From Gigaspora rosea (lineage: Eukaryota; Glomeromycota; Glomeromycetes; Diversisporales; Gigasporaceae), in contig QKWP01001876.1 of assembly GCA_003550325.1 (NCBI GenBank), forward strand, positions 1 through 64,000: a stretch of DNA of 64,000 nucleotides. Direction: 5' to 3'. Below the pieces are notes generated by a model, which worked only from the letters and a program-made list of their open reading frames with translations, was not told the origin of the DNA and ran no database searches. Of this stretch, positions 33,150-44,727 are shown piece by piece; the stretch's first letter is position 1; every line of letters begins with the position of its first letter. Made by a program: the position numbers and the translations under genes.

Positions 33150-33197
33150 AATATAATATTTATATTTTAATTTTTTTAAACAATTAATTATAGAATT

Positions 33198-33290
33198 TTT
33201 TTCCTGTTATAGGTTTTTTATTACTATAATTATTATTTAAATTATGAAATATTTTTTCCTGTTACAGGTTTTTTTTATACTATAATATTT
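33198..33290 (+). repeat. Direct duplication downstream of the transposase
   Basis: TTTTTTCCTGTTATAGGTTT and TTTTTTCCTGTTACAGGTTT occur 54 bases apart, both followed by ACTATAAT. The unit lies just after the transposase stop, in the presumed 3' UTR. Confidence 0.55.
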
Positions 33291-33527
33291 AGCTCACAAA
33301 TATTATAGTTTTATTTAACAATTTTGTTTATTTTATTTTTTAGAATTTATATTCATTTTTATTAAAATATTATTTTTATTAATTTTTTATATTATTTTGA
33401 AATTTTATTCTTAGTTTGGAGCAACTGTATTGCACAACTACTTATTAATAACATATAATATAATATTATGGTATCGCATTATTACAATATTAAGTTAATA
33501 ACTATTAAGGCATTATGGCATTACGGC

Positions 33528-33687
33528 CAGTGATGTAAATTGGATCGGCGCAGTAGGCGCAGCGAACATAGATTTAAATTTGCGCATATATCAGTGTTCC
33601 CTGTATATATAACACCGCATAAATTTTTCTTTGTGCATATTTTTTTTGCATTTGCGGCAATAAAAACTTTTTGAATTTATAACACTG
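33528..33687. mobile_element. 160 bp hAT-type MITE inside the hAT right end
   Basis: The ends CAGTGATGTAAATTG and CAGTGTTATAAATTC (minus strand) are inverted repeats. Flanks ATTACGGC at 33520-33527 and 33688-33695 are an exact 8 bp match, though the host here is itself an ATTACGGC array, so the duplication is suggestive only. The interior is GC-richer (GGATCGGCGCAGTAGGCGCA). Confidence 0.65.
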
Positions 33688-33826
33688 ATTACGGCATTAC
33701 GGCATTACGGCATTACGGCACTAATATTTACGGCAATTAAACACTAATGGTAGAATTAATTCTACCAGAGAAAAGGTTGCCGTAATGCCGTAATTCGGTA
33801 ATTCTACCACCAACTATAGATCAACC

Positions 33827-35270
33827 ATGACAATAGTTTAATTGTAACTAATTTTGAGTAAATTTTATGATTATGTATTAAGTGGGATTTGAATTATCTA
33901 TTCAATCGATTCAAATTAATGTTCATTAGCAACATAACTTTATTGAATTATTAACTATTTATGTGAATATTAGACAATAGATTATAACTTATAGTTCCAA
34001 ATTAAAGATTTTTAAACCATTTTATTTATCTTGGCAAAAATACATTGAATGGCTCAAAAATTGCTTAAATTCCAATCGCTAGGTCAGGAAAACTGATGTT
34101 TGATATTATAAATCGAATTTTTCTAAAAAATTAGCACGTAACATTCTAATATCCAACATGGCCAACAAAATACAGTACATGATAGCTGTGACTTTTTGGT
34201 TGATAAGAATGTTTTTCCATAATTGTTGTGCAAACTAAACACACCAAACGTGTTGGACAAATATTCAAACAAAAGTTTAATAATGACGAATGTATCGACA
34301 TTATACGTAATGATAAAATTAACTGTAGAACAAGTATTAATATAATCTAAAAGTAGGTATTTATACACCGATCCACCGAAAAAACTTTCGACTAACTTTA
34401 TAAGTTGTCGGTAATTTCATAAAGGATATCCGGATTTTGAACGGATAAAGAATAATGAAAGGATTATCCACTAAACTAAACGGATACGGGATAGCAGATA
34501 AGGAGTATATTGATAATGAATAAGCATATTGACTATCCGGAAGGACAGTCCGAATCATCCGCATTATTTGAGTTCCAAGCTCTAACGTAGTAATGGTTCT
34601 GAATAGTACTATATAGTTATTGGATGCAAAGCAGCCAATAATATATAGTTATTTGTAAAATAATTCATTATCTGGCTATAAATTTTAATATGTCAGCTTT
34701 TGGACTAAGAAGGGACTCAGAAATGATGCATATTAAGTTCGCTCTCAGATAAATAATTTATTGGCTGCATAAGTGGTTTACGACAATTGTTGGCCGTTAT
34801 TACGTAAGACGAAGTTATTTAATTTTTTGGCAAGCACTATCATAATATGCTGCGGATAATATATAGTACCTTCAATAGATATATAAAATGCACTATGATT
34901 TGAAACATTATCTGAATATTAATAAATTTACATTATAAATATATTATTAAAGAATGTTCATAAATAAAAAATAAAAGAGGGCCGCTGATTTGTTATCAAA
35001 ATAAGGAATCGATATATAGTATCGTTAATGGATCTCATGGAAAGCACAAATCATAAAGCTATTTCAGTTTCAGTAAATTATTAATTAATTTACTAAATGA
35101 TAATTGGATTTGATAGAATCCAATAATAATAACCGAAACATCATTGATGTATTCAATTTTAGGAAAAAAATATTAAATATTAATTAATTCAGAGCTGGGA
35201 ATAAATAATTATCTGATACAATAAAATGTAACAATGCCATCGGATGTTCTATAATTAGAGTACAGTGAAA
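33827..35270. other. Intergenic stretch without recognised gene
   Basis: No domain is recognisable in the short minus-strand frames at 34123-34564. 34425-34560 carries several GGATATCCGGAT / ACGGATA-type motifs. The rest is unique-looking, less AT-biased sequence, unlike the TE-dense left half. Confidence 0.4.
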
Positions 35271-35535
35271 CCTCATTAATGTACGCTCCTGGGGTACGTA
35301 CGTACGTACGTAGATGCTACGTTGTAATGGGACAGGGACACGGACAACGGAGAGTCAAGGACAGGCGTCACGGAGATGTCCGTCAAAATATTAACGTTCT
35401 GGGCAACTAAAATTTTAATAAGAGCGTCCTTGTTAGCCAAACAGGTCGTTTGATACCATTGCGTACAGTGTGACACGGGACACCACCACGAACATAGACT
35501 GTCCATGTTCATACAATTTTAACGGGACAACATCC
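35270..35535. other. GC-richer segment starting with a mariner-like end and (TACG)n
   Basis: TACAGTGAAACCTCATTAAT at 35262-35281 resembles pogo/Tigger terminal repeats. It is followed by a TACG tetranucleotide run (35293-35312) and about 220 bases of clearly higher G+C. No opposite terminus is visible, so it may be a truncated mariner-type element. A 78-residue minus-strand frame covers it but has no known motif. Confidence 0.35.
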
Positions 35536-38500
35536 GTGTGCAACAATGCGTACATACATTCGTTTATAATAACAAAATAAATTGATAGTTTATAAAATAT
35601 TTGATAAAATTGTTTAATATTAGACTAAAACATTATAGTAATTTTTCTTGAACTTAATTTGATACCATAACTGATAATGAATTGGAAATAAATGATTTCA
35701 TATATAATTTATTTTTTAAAATATTAGTCAATTTTTAATTTAACAAATAATATTTTTCGTGTAGTGAATTATCATGTCACATATAGATACTATGTCAAAT
35801 GATCAACATAGTTGGTGTATATAATTTTCCGGAATTCAAATAGAAATATATGTTCGTCTACACCAATAAAGATATAATTTTTGAGCACCTCCTAACATGC
35901 TCTATAATACACAGAGGCATTTTTTCACTTTTTTTTTATTAACATTATGAGTTTTTTTATAGCTGATTTCACGTTAAAATATGTAAAATTAAAAGAGTGG
36001 TCTGTAGCGTTATTGAGTATGTAAAGAGGGTTCAAAAAATTATATTTTATCTGCATAAACGCATTGATTCAAAAGTAATAGTATTTTAATCACGTATCTT
36101 TTATTGAATTTCTAAAAATTTTCAGATTCTAAAAAAAATTGATTACATAAGCACATCAACTATTTGATATCGCACACCCAAGGAATTGTGTTTGTTTTTA
36201 TTCACATTCATGTTATTAACAAAATTATCATAACTGATAAGGGGCGCAGTCAATTAAAATGTGCTTATAGTTTTTTCCATTTTGAGAAAATCACGTTTAA
36301 AGTGATGACAATCTATTATTAGTGAAACCAGTTGGATCGGCATAAATTAGCCAATCACACGAATGCTTTCTGTACAATCTAAAATTCTAATGAAAAATCG
36401 TATATGTCATTTATTTTCGATCACGTCTAATCGTATATGACTTTAAAAAAAATAGTAAACGACAAAAATTTTATTATGTAAATCGATATTTTAAGTGTCA
36501 AATTATATAAAAGATACTGCTTTATATTATAGTATAGTTAGCTCATTTTTGCAAAAATGCCATAAGCACCATTTAAGTTGAATGCTCCCAATATGATAAA
36601 AGGTGATTAATAATTTGAGAAATCTCCACAAATAAGAATGACAAATAAATTTTTAATTGAAACTTAGCAAACAGGTTTAAAAAATATTATACAATGTAGT
36701 ACATTCTACATACGTACGTATGTACATCATTTACATATTAATGCTAAATAATTTAAAACTCCAAAAAAGGAAATAATCAATACTAAGCTCTTATATCATG
36801 AAAGTTTATTGTATGAAATGTATAAATACGTCTAGAAGCATTCATTTTGGGTTTATATTATTCGTAAAAAAATAAACTATGTATAATTTGGCAACATATG
36901 TACGTATATTTTAAATTATAAAAATATTATAAGAATGAATATAATCACCAATTTATTATAAAATTGTAATTTAACTAAAATTGATTGATTTAAAAAGTAA
37001 TTTATTAAAAAATAGTAAAAATGATAAACTTATAATCTCACTAGAAAAAAAATAATTCGAATGATTAAATATTTTATTGTTATATATCTATATTTATTAT
37101 AATTCAGATTCCGTATTAGCTATTTTTGTAATTGAAGGGGTATCTAAGGAATCTTTGTTTCGGTATTTTAAAGTTGTGAAAAAAAGCAAAAATGTACCAG
37201 AATTGACAAATTCACACAATATTATAAAAATCAAGGCATATAAAAGCTATTCAAATGGCTCTAAATTACTGTAAATCAAAAAAAAAAACCATATAAAAAC
37301 TAGTCAGATGACTCTAAATTATAGTTAAATTAAGATCAAATTGATGAAAACCATTATCGAAGATTCATCTATTAGTATTCAAAATTTTCATTGGATTATT
37401 CATATTTTGATAATCTATCGCTTTGTAATTCAATTATTAATATGCAGGCAGCTTATATAAGTAAATTACCACATATTAAACATTGCATAATGCAATAATA
37501 GAAAGATAACATAAGTATATTAATACTGTATCTCTGGTTAAAGTTCTTGTTTCACAGCAATTACAAAGAAATCGAAGAAAAATAAATTCTTTTGGAAATA
37601 AATTAGGTTACTAAATATGTAAACCAATGTATATTTTTGGATGTCCGTGTTCGGCAAAGTAATCAAGAGACCGCCCGGGTGTTGGCCGGTAAAACAGTAT
37701 TAATCGGAATTTCAGAATTACTATCATCATCAGTTCCTTTAAGAAACATATATGTACAATCAATACTATGTAAAAAAAAAAAAAAAAAGATCAACGATTT
37801 CAAAAATGATGCCGCTATTGATTCCTAAGGATTTTTAATACAAGTAATAGCTCGTAATTACATTAAAATTTACGCCGAGAACCGCGACTTTTTTTTGAAG
37901 CATAAGGTTCTAGAACTTCTGCCGTGTAACTCAAATAGAACTCCGGTCACTATATGAAGATCACGGAGTATAATCAAAAATATCCCGATCCGATAATACT
38001 GTAATCTTTAATTACTCAAGGGTATCATATCTCGGTACGGGATGTTTTTATTGCTCATATCAAATATTGTGAACGAGATTTTCCGATGCAAATCTATAAA
38101 TTACATCCTTGAGGATGTTTGATTTTTGATTGGATCTCTCATTCTTAAAGGTCTTTAAAGTTTTTATACTTTTGTTATAGTATAAAAATAAAAAATATTT
38201 ATCTAAATAGTCCTTTTATAAATTATTTTATTAAGATCTCGTTCTCTTAAAATTTATATTTGAGTACATTTACGATATTCCTCACAAATATGTTTAATTT
38301 ATTTGTGCCGGCAAAACAAACTCCTAAAATGGCAACTATCAATCAGTGAGTTTGAATTTTGATCGTTCCGGATCAGCCGACGTGAATTCCGAACACGTGC
38401 GGAAAAAGAAAAAGCGAATATACGAAAATACACCAAAACTAGTGTTTAAATCGACCTTGGTACACTAATTAAAAATGTCGCGGACAAAATTTTACATACA

Positions 38501-39130
38501 ATGGGCGTCTTTCCATGGCTATAGCTTCTAACGTTAATCTCCTAACCCTAAATTTGTATTTTTACGCACTTTGTTTATTTAAAAATTATATTCCCTTTTT
38601 TTAGGTTGTTCAATAAACATGCAGGATCAGGTGTAACATGTAAATTGTTAGTGTAACAAATCAAATTTAAAAAATTGCTCAAGTTTTTTGAAGATTCCTT
38701 GCACAAATTTTACGTCTAATGTCTTTTAACCTAACCTGCTAAGATCCAAGGTTAGGTTGTTTTTCAAAAAAGGGAGAATAATTCACCCGGGTGATGATTC
38801 TTTGTATTTTTTATTAATATTTCATAGATAATCACTTCTCTGATATCCAATTATTCTCTAAATCGAGTTATATACAGTAATATTAAATATTTGTCATACG
38901 CGATCACTTATGTGAACGTTGGATAACCGTGCACTATCCTTTTTTTTTGATCTACTTGTCACTGAGGTGCTGGAAAATATTATTACTAATAAATACAGCA
39001 TATAATCGGTGAGTTGAAAAGGAAAATATCTTGTAGTATATCTATAGTGCTCATGAAAGTTATCGAAAATGATACATATGCATAAGAACTTAGTTAGGTG
39101 ATCTGCAATACATAGACTTGTTCGATTCAT
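35536..39130. other. Intergenic stretch with short unassigned frames
   Basis: No recognised gene. Short plus-strand frames at 37077-37274 and 37637-37828 (MDVRVRQSNQETARVLAGKT) look protein-like in composition but have no domain I know. At 38291 an ATG opens MFNLFVPAKQTPKMATIN followed directly by a strong donor GTGAGT, a possible first exon with no visible partner. 38600-38770 shares GATCAGGTGTAACATG and a CTAACC-rich part with 25220-25470. Confidence 0.35.
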
Positions 39131-39698
39131 TAATTTATTTTGTTTAAAAAAAAATTTTTGATTCGTACAATATTTTCAATATTTTCGGGCTTTCCGATAT
39201 TTTTATTAGGAAACAAAGTAAGATGTTCGTGATCTTCATGTTAATCATAATTTTGATCAATAAAGTTGATTACAAAAGTTTTCTTATCGTTATCTTATCA
39301 TGCTATTAGATATACATTTTATTGATAAGCATGCATTTACATAATTGAATTATAAAAATTGATAATATATTTTATTTAGATGATTCCAAAAATGTTTAAC
39401 AGCTTTAACATGCAAGTTCTAGTACCGGCGAGAAGCTGCCTTATGATTGTACACATGACATATTTTAAAGTGAACACAACTGCTTCAAAATAAAAAATTG
39501 TATTGTTCTTCTACGAGAGATATTCATATTTGATCCGATAAAATTACCACAAATTGAATTTTTTTTGTATTATTAATCACATTTAAGCAGTTAAAGTTAG
39601 TTAACCGAAACTATTAGCTGTATGATCTTAGAAATATAAAAATATAAATATGCCGTTAATCCCTTTAATTTTTCTCAAAGTTAATAAGAAATAATAAT

Positions 39699-40025
39699 AT
39701 GGACAATAATATGGAAATGACAGAAATGATGGTTCAAATAGAGAATTTCATTATTTACATCCAAAGTCAAATGGTTTTTCAAAGAATTTTTAATCTTAAT
39801 ATAAGTTTATATGCTCAAATTTTACTACGAACAAATAAGAGAAAACATATTACCGCTTATGATTTATTCAGAAAACGAATCATTGAAGAAGGACATTTAA
39901 TAAATGTGACTGATAGGAAAATTATTAACCTATCTACGAATAAAATATGGATAAATTTATCACCTGCCGAGAAAGGTGTATTTCATAATTATGCAATTCA
40001 ACTTCGCTCTATTATCGAATGTTAG
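39699..40025 (+). CDS. HMG-box-like protein (MATA_HMG-type)
   Basis: Single-exon ORF of 108 residues starting MDNNMEMTEMM. Residues about 48-105 fit an HMG box: NKRKHITAYDLFRKRIIEEG in helix 1 position, IINLSTNKIWINLSPAEKGV as helices 2-3 with the typical W and L-S-x-x-E-K, then FHNYAIQLR. Rhizophagus species carry dozens of small HMG-box genes, some similar to the mating-type MATA_HMG family, and this looks like a divergent member. The N-terminal half (about 45 residues) is not recognised. HMG boxes bind and bend DNA, so a nuclear role is inferred. TATA-like AATATAAAAATATAAATATG lies about 50 bases upstream. I cannot tell whether it is expressed. Confidence 0.6.
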   Translation: MDNNMEMTEMMVQIENFIIYIQSQMVFQRIFNLNISLYAQILLRTNKRKHITAYDLFRKRIIEEGHLINVTDRKIINLSTNKIWINLSPAEKGVFHNYAIQLRSIIEC

Positions 40026-40042
40026 AAATTTATAAATATCAA

Positions 40043-40213
40043 ACTTTCGTCGTTGGCAAAATTTTATTGCCAAACCTATTAGCAAATTGTTTCAGACAAA
40101 ATTTTTTCGTTATTATTTTATAAAAGAACTTTCGTCGTCGGCAAAATTTTATTGGCAAACCTATTAGCAAATTTGTTTCGGGCAAAGTTTTTTCGTTATT
40201 ATTTTATAAAAAA
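40043..40213 (+). repeat. Two tandem 85 bp units downstream of the HMG-like gene
   Basis: Units start ACTTTCGTCGTTGGCAAAAT at 40043 and ACTTTCGTCGTCGGCAAAAT at 40128, about 93% alike by eye. Each contains the hairpin TTGGCAAAATTTTATTGCCAA. They lie 18 bases after the stop codon, so would be in the 3' UTR. Confidence 0.65.
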
Positions 40214-41648
40214 TTTATTTTTTTTTATTTTTTTTTTTTTTTTAACGTTAAATTAATCTGAATATACGGTTGTAATATTTAATTTCATAGAATAAAATAG
40301 AAGAATTAAATAATAAATTATTATATTAGATATCTAATAATTATGTTTTATAGAATTATTTTCATTAAACTAAAAAGTAGTTTTCATAATAATGGTCGAT
40401 TCTGATATTTATACTGTTAACTGTTCTAAAAAATTTGCATTAAAAATGGTAGCCTAATGCATTTTAGTTTTTGAGATAGAGTAAATCTTCAGTAAAATTG
40501 TTTATTAAGAATTTTCTTGAATCAACAAAACTAAATGAGAAACGTTAAATAATAATTCCCTTTTTTCATTAATAAATGGTAATACAGAATAATAATTTAT
40601 GTACAACCTTTATATTATTAATTATCCCCCTAAGTTAATGATCTAATGTTAAAACAGTGACAAAGTTAACCGATTAATCAAGTGATATATGATATAATAA
40701 TTTAAATAAATACTTAATAAATTCAAGTATCAGATTATTTTAATATATATTATTATTCAAATATTTTTCAAACTATCATTTTTTAGATTCTCACGCACAA
40801 ACCTTGCAAAATCTTAAGATTTCTTTTCTATGTTAGCTGTATATATTGTGTAACAAATCTTTATATGTAAAAAACAATATAAATCAATAACTATTGTTTT
40901 AATTCGGAAAAATATTATTGTTAAACTCCGGTAATTGAAGCATGTGCATTTTTGCTGCCTATCAGTTAATTGTGTTACATAACGCATGATGCTAAGAAAT
41001 CGCATGGCTTTTTGACATATCGACTCTGAATGCTATACCGATACAATAATTTGCACCAGAATTATACTGTAATGGTCATATATATAATAATAATCAATTG
41101 TACATTTTAATTATTAATAATATATTTTATTTGCGATCGATCCCTATTCTCCACTATTATTTTGTCGCTATTCTATATCAAGAATAACAAATTATGTAAG
41201 ATTACAGATATATTACACGATCAATGCTGAACTACGAATGAGCCTGAGAGACATTAATTAGTGCAAAATCAGTCGAAATATAAAGATTTCTTTAAGTTAT
41301 GAAATAATTTACCCCAGTAGGACAAATAAAACGAAAGTTTATAGAATGCCAAGAATTCATTAACCATAAAAAGTTTTTTCGAGAACAATTCCGTTATTGA
41401 AAATAGTAAAAAAAAAAAATTTATACATTCCTTAAATTAATCTAAATAATAAAATTGTTTGGAAGTCCCTTAAATTAGTTTCTTAAACTTGTTGTACTGC
41501 AAGGATGGTAAAAAAAGGGGTCAAACTATGAAAGACGTACTTGAGCCTGGATTTAAATATATTCAACCCTTAATCACCACATATTTTTAAATATAATACA
41601 ATAAACATTATCCATCCTTATGGTGTTAAATTATTTGATGTAGTATGG
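40214..41648. other. Intergenic stretch
   Basis: A T-run at 40210-40240, then AT-rich unique-looking sequence. No domain, RNA gene or inverted-repeat element recognised. Confidence 0.4.
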
Positions 41649-41651
41649 TTA

Positions 41652-41906
41652 GGCGAGACCAACTGGATTCTGTGTTTTACATTACCCTCTCCCCTCCGGA
41701 AGGGAGAGAGGGGGTGGTTCACATAGTAAAATTTTAAAAAAATTTTTTTCAAAAAAATTGTTTTCCGAATTGTTCCGTGGCTGCATAAAGATTTTCCGAC
41801 ATATCCTGTAGTCCTATGTATATTTATCTAATTTTTTTTTACTATGAGGGAGAGGGAGGAACGCCGAGGGGGTAATGTATAACACAGAATCCAGTTTGGT
41901 CTCGCC
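41652..41906. mobile_element. PIF/Harbinger-like MITE (TTA target site)
   Basis: 255 bp with long terminal inverted repeats: GGCGAGACCAACTGGATTCT and GGCGAGACCAAACTGGATTC, continuing through GTGTT and ACATTACCC. TTA on both sides (41649-41651, 41907-41909). Subterminal GC-rich CTCTCCCCTCC / GAGGGAGAGGGAGG. No ORF. Confidence 0.75.
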
Positions 41907-42039
41907 TTAGAGGGCTATATAGATATCAAGAATGTAATTTATGCAGTATGTAAATCATATATTGAATTAACTCCGTTTTAGCCGACCCCCAAAAAAGTCA
42001 ACCTAATGTATCACGAAATTCAAAGCGTTTTGTATAGTC

Positions 42040-42125
42040 TATTCTCTTTGCCTTGGCCTTGGTCTTGGTCTTGGTCTTACTTGTGGACTTACTCTTGGTC
42101 TTGGCACTTGGTCTTGGTCCTACTC
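42040..42125 (+). repeat. CTTGGT hexanucleotide repeat
   Basis: Tandem CTTGGT / CTTGGC units, imperfect, about 80 bases. The plus-strand frame through it reads repeated W-P-W-S, a by-product. Confidence 0.6.
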
Positions 42126-42512
42126 GTCAGTAGGAGAAAAAAAACCGATTGCCTAAAGATACTAAATACATTAGAGAATAGTAGAAAAATTTTTGTCCCC
42201 TTGCCGGTTTAACCTGTAGATTTCTGTATTTGCCCATTTTTTTAAATTTTCTGCGTGGATTTTTTGCTCCAAAAATAATTTATTATCACAAAAATTTTTT
42301 TTCATAAGTAAGAAGCGATCCTTGTAGCTACGTAGTTACATGCGTATCTCGTGAATTCTTTATCAAAAATCATTACATTAAGCAGTAACCTTTATGTTAC
42401 ACTGTCTTTTACTGTTACACTAACATCTAACTCCTTAATTTATGTTACCGCTGTACTGTTACGTCTTAATATTAGAACTAATGATGTCTGATACCTGAAA
42501 AACTTTAGCGTA

Positions 42513-43210
42513 CAGTACATATGGGCCGATTTGACTCCATTTGATAATCATTTGTGATATTTTCAAATAGGATCTTCAAAATTTGCGCATTAAAATCAAT
42601 ATCGATGATCAGATGATGTCTAAAAATCAAACTATTATTATCTCTCTTGAATCTACTCGCAATCGCGATTTATGAATGGGTTTTGAATGGGTTTTTGTTG
42701 AAATGAGTAGAAATGAGTAGAAACAGGCAGAAATGAGCGAAAGGTATTGAAACTAAAAATATTAGCTCTTAATTCTGTCCTTTGTTTATTTTTTTTCTTT
42801 TTAGTACCTTCGTACTAACAGAACACTATTTTTAAAAAGCTTTTAGATTATTGCACTAAGTATAAGAATTACATAGAAGACATAGAAACAAATTTCGAAC
42901 ACTTTCATTATGAAACAAATATTTTTGATGTGAAGTGAAATATTCTTTGTAAAAATATTATTTTGAAGCCAATTTCGAAACAATATTGTTTACATTCATT
43001 TTTTTTAGAAACTTTATATAAGAAATGTAACGGATATATGATTAAAAAAAAATGTGTATAAATTATCCTACGAATACGCTATTATGTTTATATAAATATA
43101 TATAAATTATCCTACGAATAAATGCTAATATGTTTATATAAATCCAATTATCACATAATGTGATATAATTGATTGGAGTCAAATTGCCCCATATGGTACA
43201 TACAGTAAGT
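42513..43210. mobile_element. Inverted-repeat element of about 700 bp
   Basis: The left end GTACATATGGGCCGATTTGA and right end (minus strand) GTACCATATGGGGCAATTTG are inverted repeats and both continue with ACTCCA. TACAGTA occurs next to both ends. Inside, 43055-43143 holds a direct duplication of AAATTATCCTACGAATA. No transposase. Superfamily unresolved. Confidence 0.5.
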
Positions 43211-43214
43211 TCTT

Positions 43215-44030
43215 TTCTGGCATCTGATTGGCTGAAACAAGTGATCAGCAAAAATTTAAACGCACAGTATGTAAAGTACGTTGAGGGATCGGGAAATCGG
43301 AGGGTCCGTCGGTGAATCACGAGATCGGTTTCGTACAACCGTCAATGGGTCAATTTGGGTCGAAAGAGGCGTTAGATTTGGCTGAGTGGTTAGGCAGGGT
43401 TGCGGGATAGTTTATACAAAATACTTGGTTTATAGTATAACAACGAATGTATAAGTTTATTATGTATCGGGTATACTTGTATTATTCAATGAAGACAATA
43501 AAGGAACGTTTATATGATTTATTAAGCAAAGGTGGGATTCAATGTCGTTCCCAAAGGGCCGAAAGGCCTTTATTTATAATAATTAAAAATCTATTTTTAC
43601 ATGTCAGAATTACCGATATCACTGTAAGGACTGATATCCCTTGAATTATACTTAAATCCCGAGATATCAGCAGTCTCAGCATTTACCGATATCAATCGAT
43701 TCCCTCCGATCCCCGGAATTCATGGAATTCCACCGGTATAACTAATTTTGGAATTCCCGGTTACGCGGGCACATGTATCCTGCAGGTCACATTTCCGGTC
43801 TCACAACGTATAGTACTGTATGCGGCACATCACTAATTAGAACATGTTATGCGCCTACCCATGTGCTGGGCGGTTTTTTTTTCAGGTCGAATTCAAAGAT
43901 AAGTTTCGATCAAGAAGACCTTAACTGTTAAGTTTTCTTTATTAATCCCATTGGTCGATATTAAACGTGGCAGTCACGCGATTTTTAAATTCATCATATC
44001 TCCTTGTATCTCAAAAAAAGTAAGGTACAT
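43215..44030. other. Intergenic stretch with GAATTC/GATATC palindromes
   Basis: 43600-43800 has relatively high G+C and several palindromes, including CCGGAATTCATGGAATTCCA and TTGGAATTCCCGG. At 43378 GGCTGAGTGGTTAGGC matches a class II tRNA D-arm, but no T-loop follows. No gene recognised. Confidence 0.35.
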
Positions 44031-44471
44031 TTAAGTGAATCAAAAAAGTAAGTGCAGGTGTATCAAAAATGAAATATTTGATATGGGATGGTTTCTTTTC
44101 ACCGTGCCATTTTTGGCACGTTCATCGGTAAATTTTGAACAGTAAATGGGCCAGATTTTGCAGAGTTTACTCAACCAAAATTTACGGATTCTGGCATGGA
44201 TTTTGGCACATTTTTCTACGGAAATAGTGAAGAAACGGTTTGTGACCATTATTTGCACGTGAAATTTTTTGCGGAGGCACATAATGGTTGTTTTCCTGTG
44301 CCATTTTGGACAGTACTACGTGCCACATTTTTCTAGTCAGCAATTTACGCAAACTGCAGACATTTATTATTCTTGAAAGTTGATAAGCTGATAATATAAT
44401 GCCGATTTCTTACATAAACACTCAGACTATATATAAACAAGTAAATTTATTAACTACTAATTCATTTTACA

Positions 44472-44648
44472 ATGCTCGATAAAATATGTTCAAAAATTTC
44501 ATACATTAAAGGAATTTTGAAATATAAATATATCAAAAATTTTCATGAAAAATTAAGATCAGAAGACTTTTTGACACAAATCAAAAAAAATCTTCCAAAA
44601 AATAATAACAATAATAATAATAATATCAAAAAAAAACAAATTTATTGA
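44472..44648 (+). CDS. Hypothetical small basic protein, 58 residues
   Basis: ATG at 44472 opens MLDKICSKISYIKGILKYKY, continues IKNFHEKLRSEDFLTQIKKN, and ends with a run of eight Asn and KKKQIY. It is Lys/Asn-rich with amphipathic helix character. The asparagine run is common in AT-rich genomes. I do not recognise a family. It could be a real short gene, a first exon, or chance. Confidence 0.25.
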   Translation: MLDKICSKISYIKGILKYKYIKNFHEKLRSEDFLTQIKKNLPKNNNNNNNNIKKKQIY

Positions 44649-44727
44649 GCACGAGTACTAATTTTGTATTGGAAAGATATCTATGGTTGTGTTAACATTA
44701 TAAAATGATCATGGAATTTTAAGATTA

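Larger units (their letters stand above)
28392..33818 (+). mobile_element. hAT DNA transposon, full length with transposase
   Basis: 5427 bp. The ends are near-identical inverted repeats TATTGTTGGTGGTAGAATTA (left) and TATAGTTGGTGGTAGAATTA (right, minus strand; 19 of 20). GATCAACC flanks both sides (28384-28391, 33819-33826), an exact 8 bp duplication diagnostic of hAT. Subterminal arrays of GCCGTAAT occur at 28430-28580 and, inverted, at 33505-33530 and 33688-33800. A spliced transposase gene lies at 30121-33149. Three younger insertions lie within: a hAT MITE (28613-28694), a fold-back (29037-30022) and another hAT MITE (33528-33687). Good ends and coding sequence suggest relatively recent activity. 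Confidence 0.9.

Noticed and set aside
35262-35281. Complete pogo/Tigger-type element
   Set aside because: Only a left-end-like sequence is visible; no inverted partner or transposase was found nearby.
42006-42212. Trp-rich 68-residue frame
   Set aside because: Generated by a CTTGGT hexanucleotide repeat.
43370-43440. tRNA-like D-arm GGCTGAGTGGTTAGGC
   Set aside because: No T-loop (GTTCRANYC) follows within tRNA distance and no acceptor stem pairs; at most a tRNA fragment.
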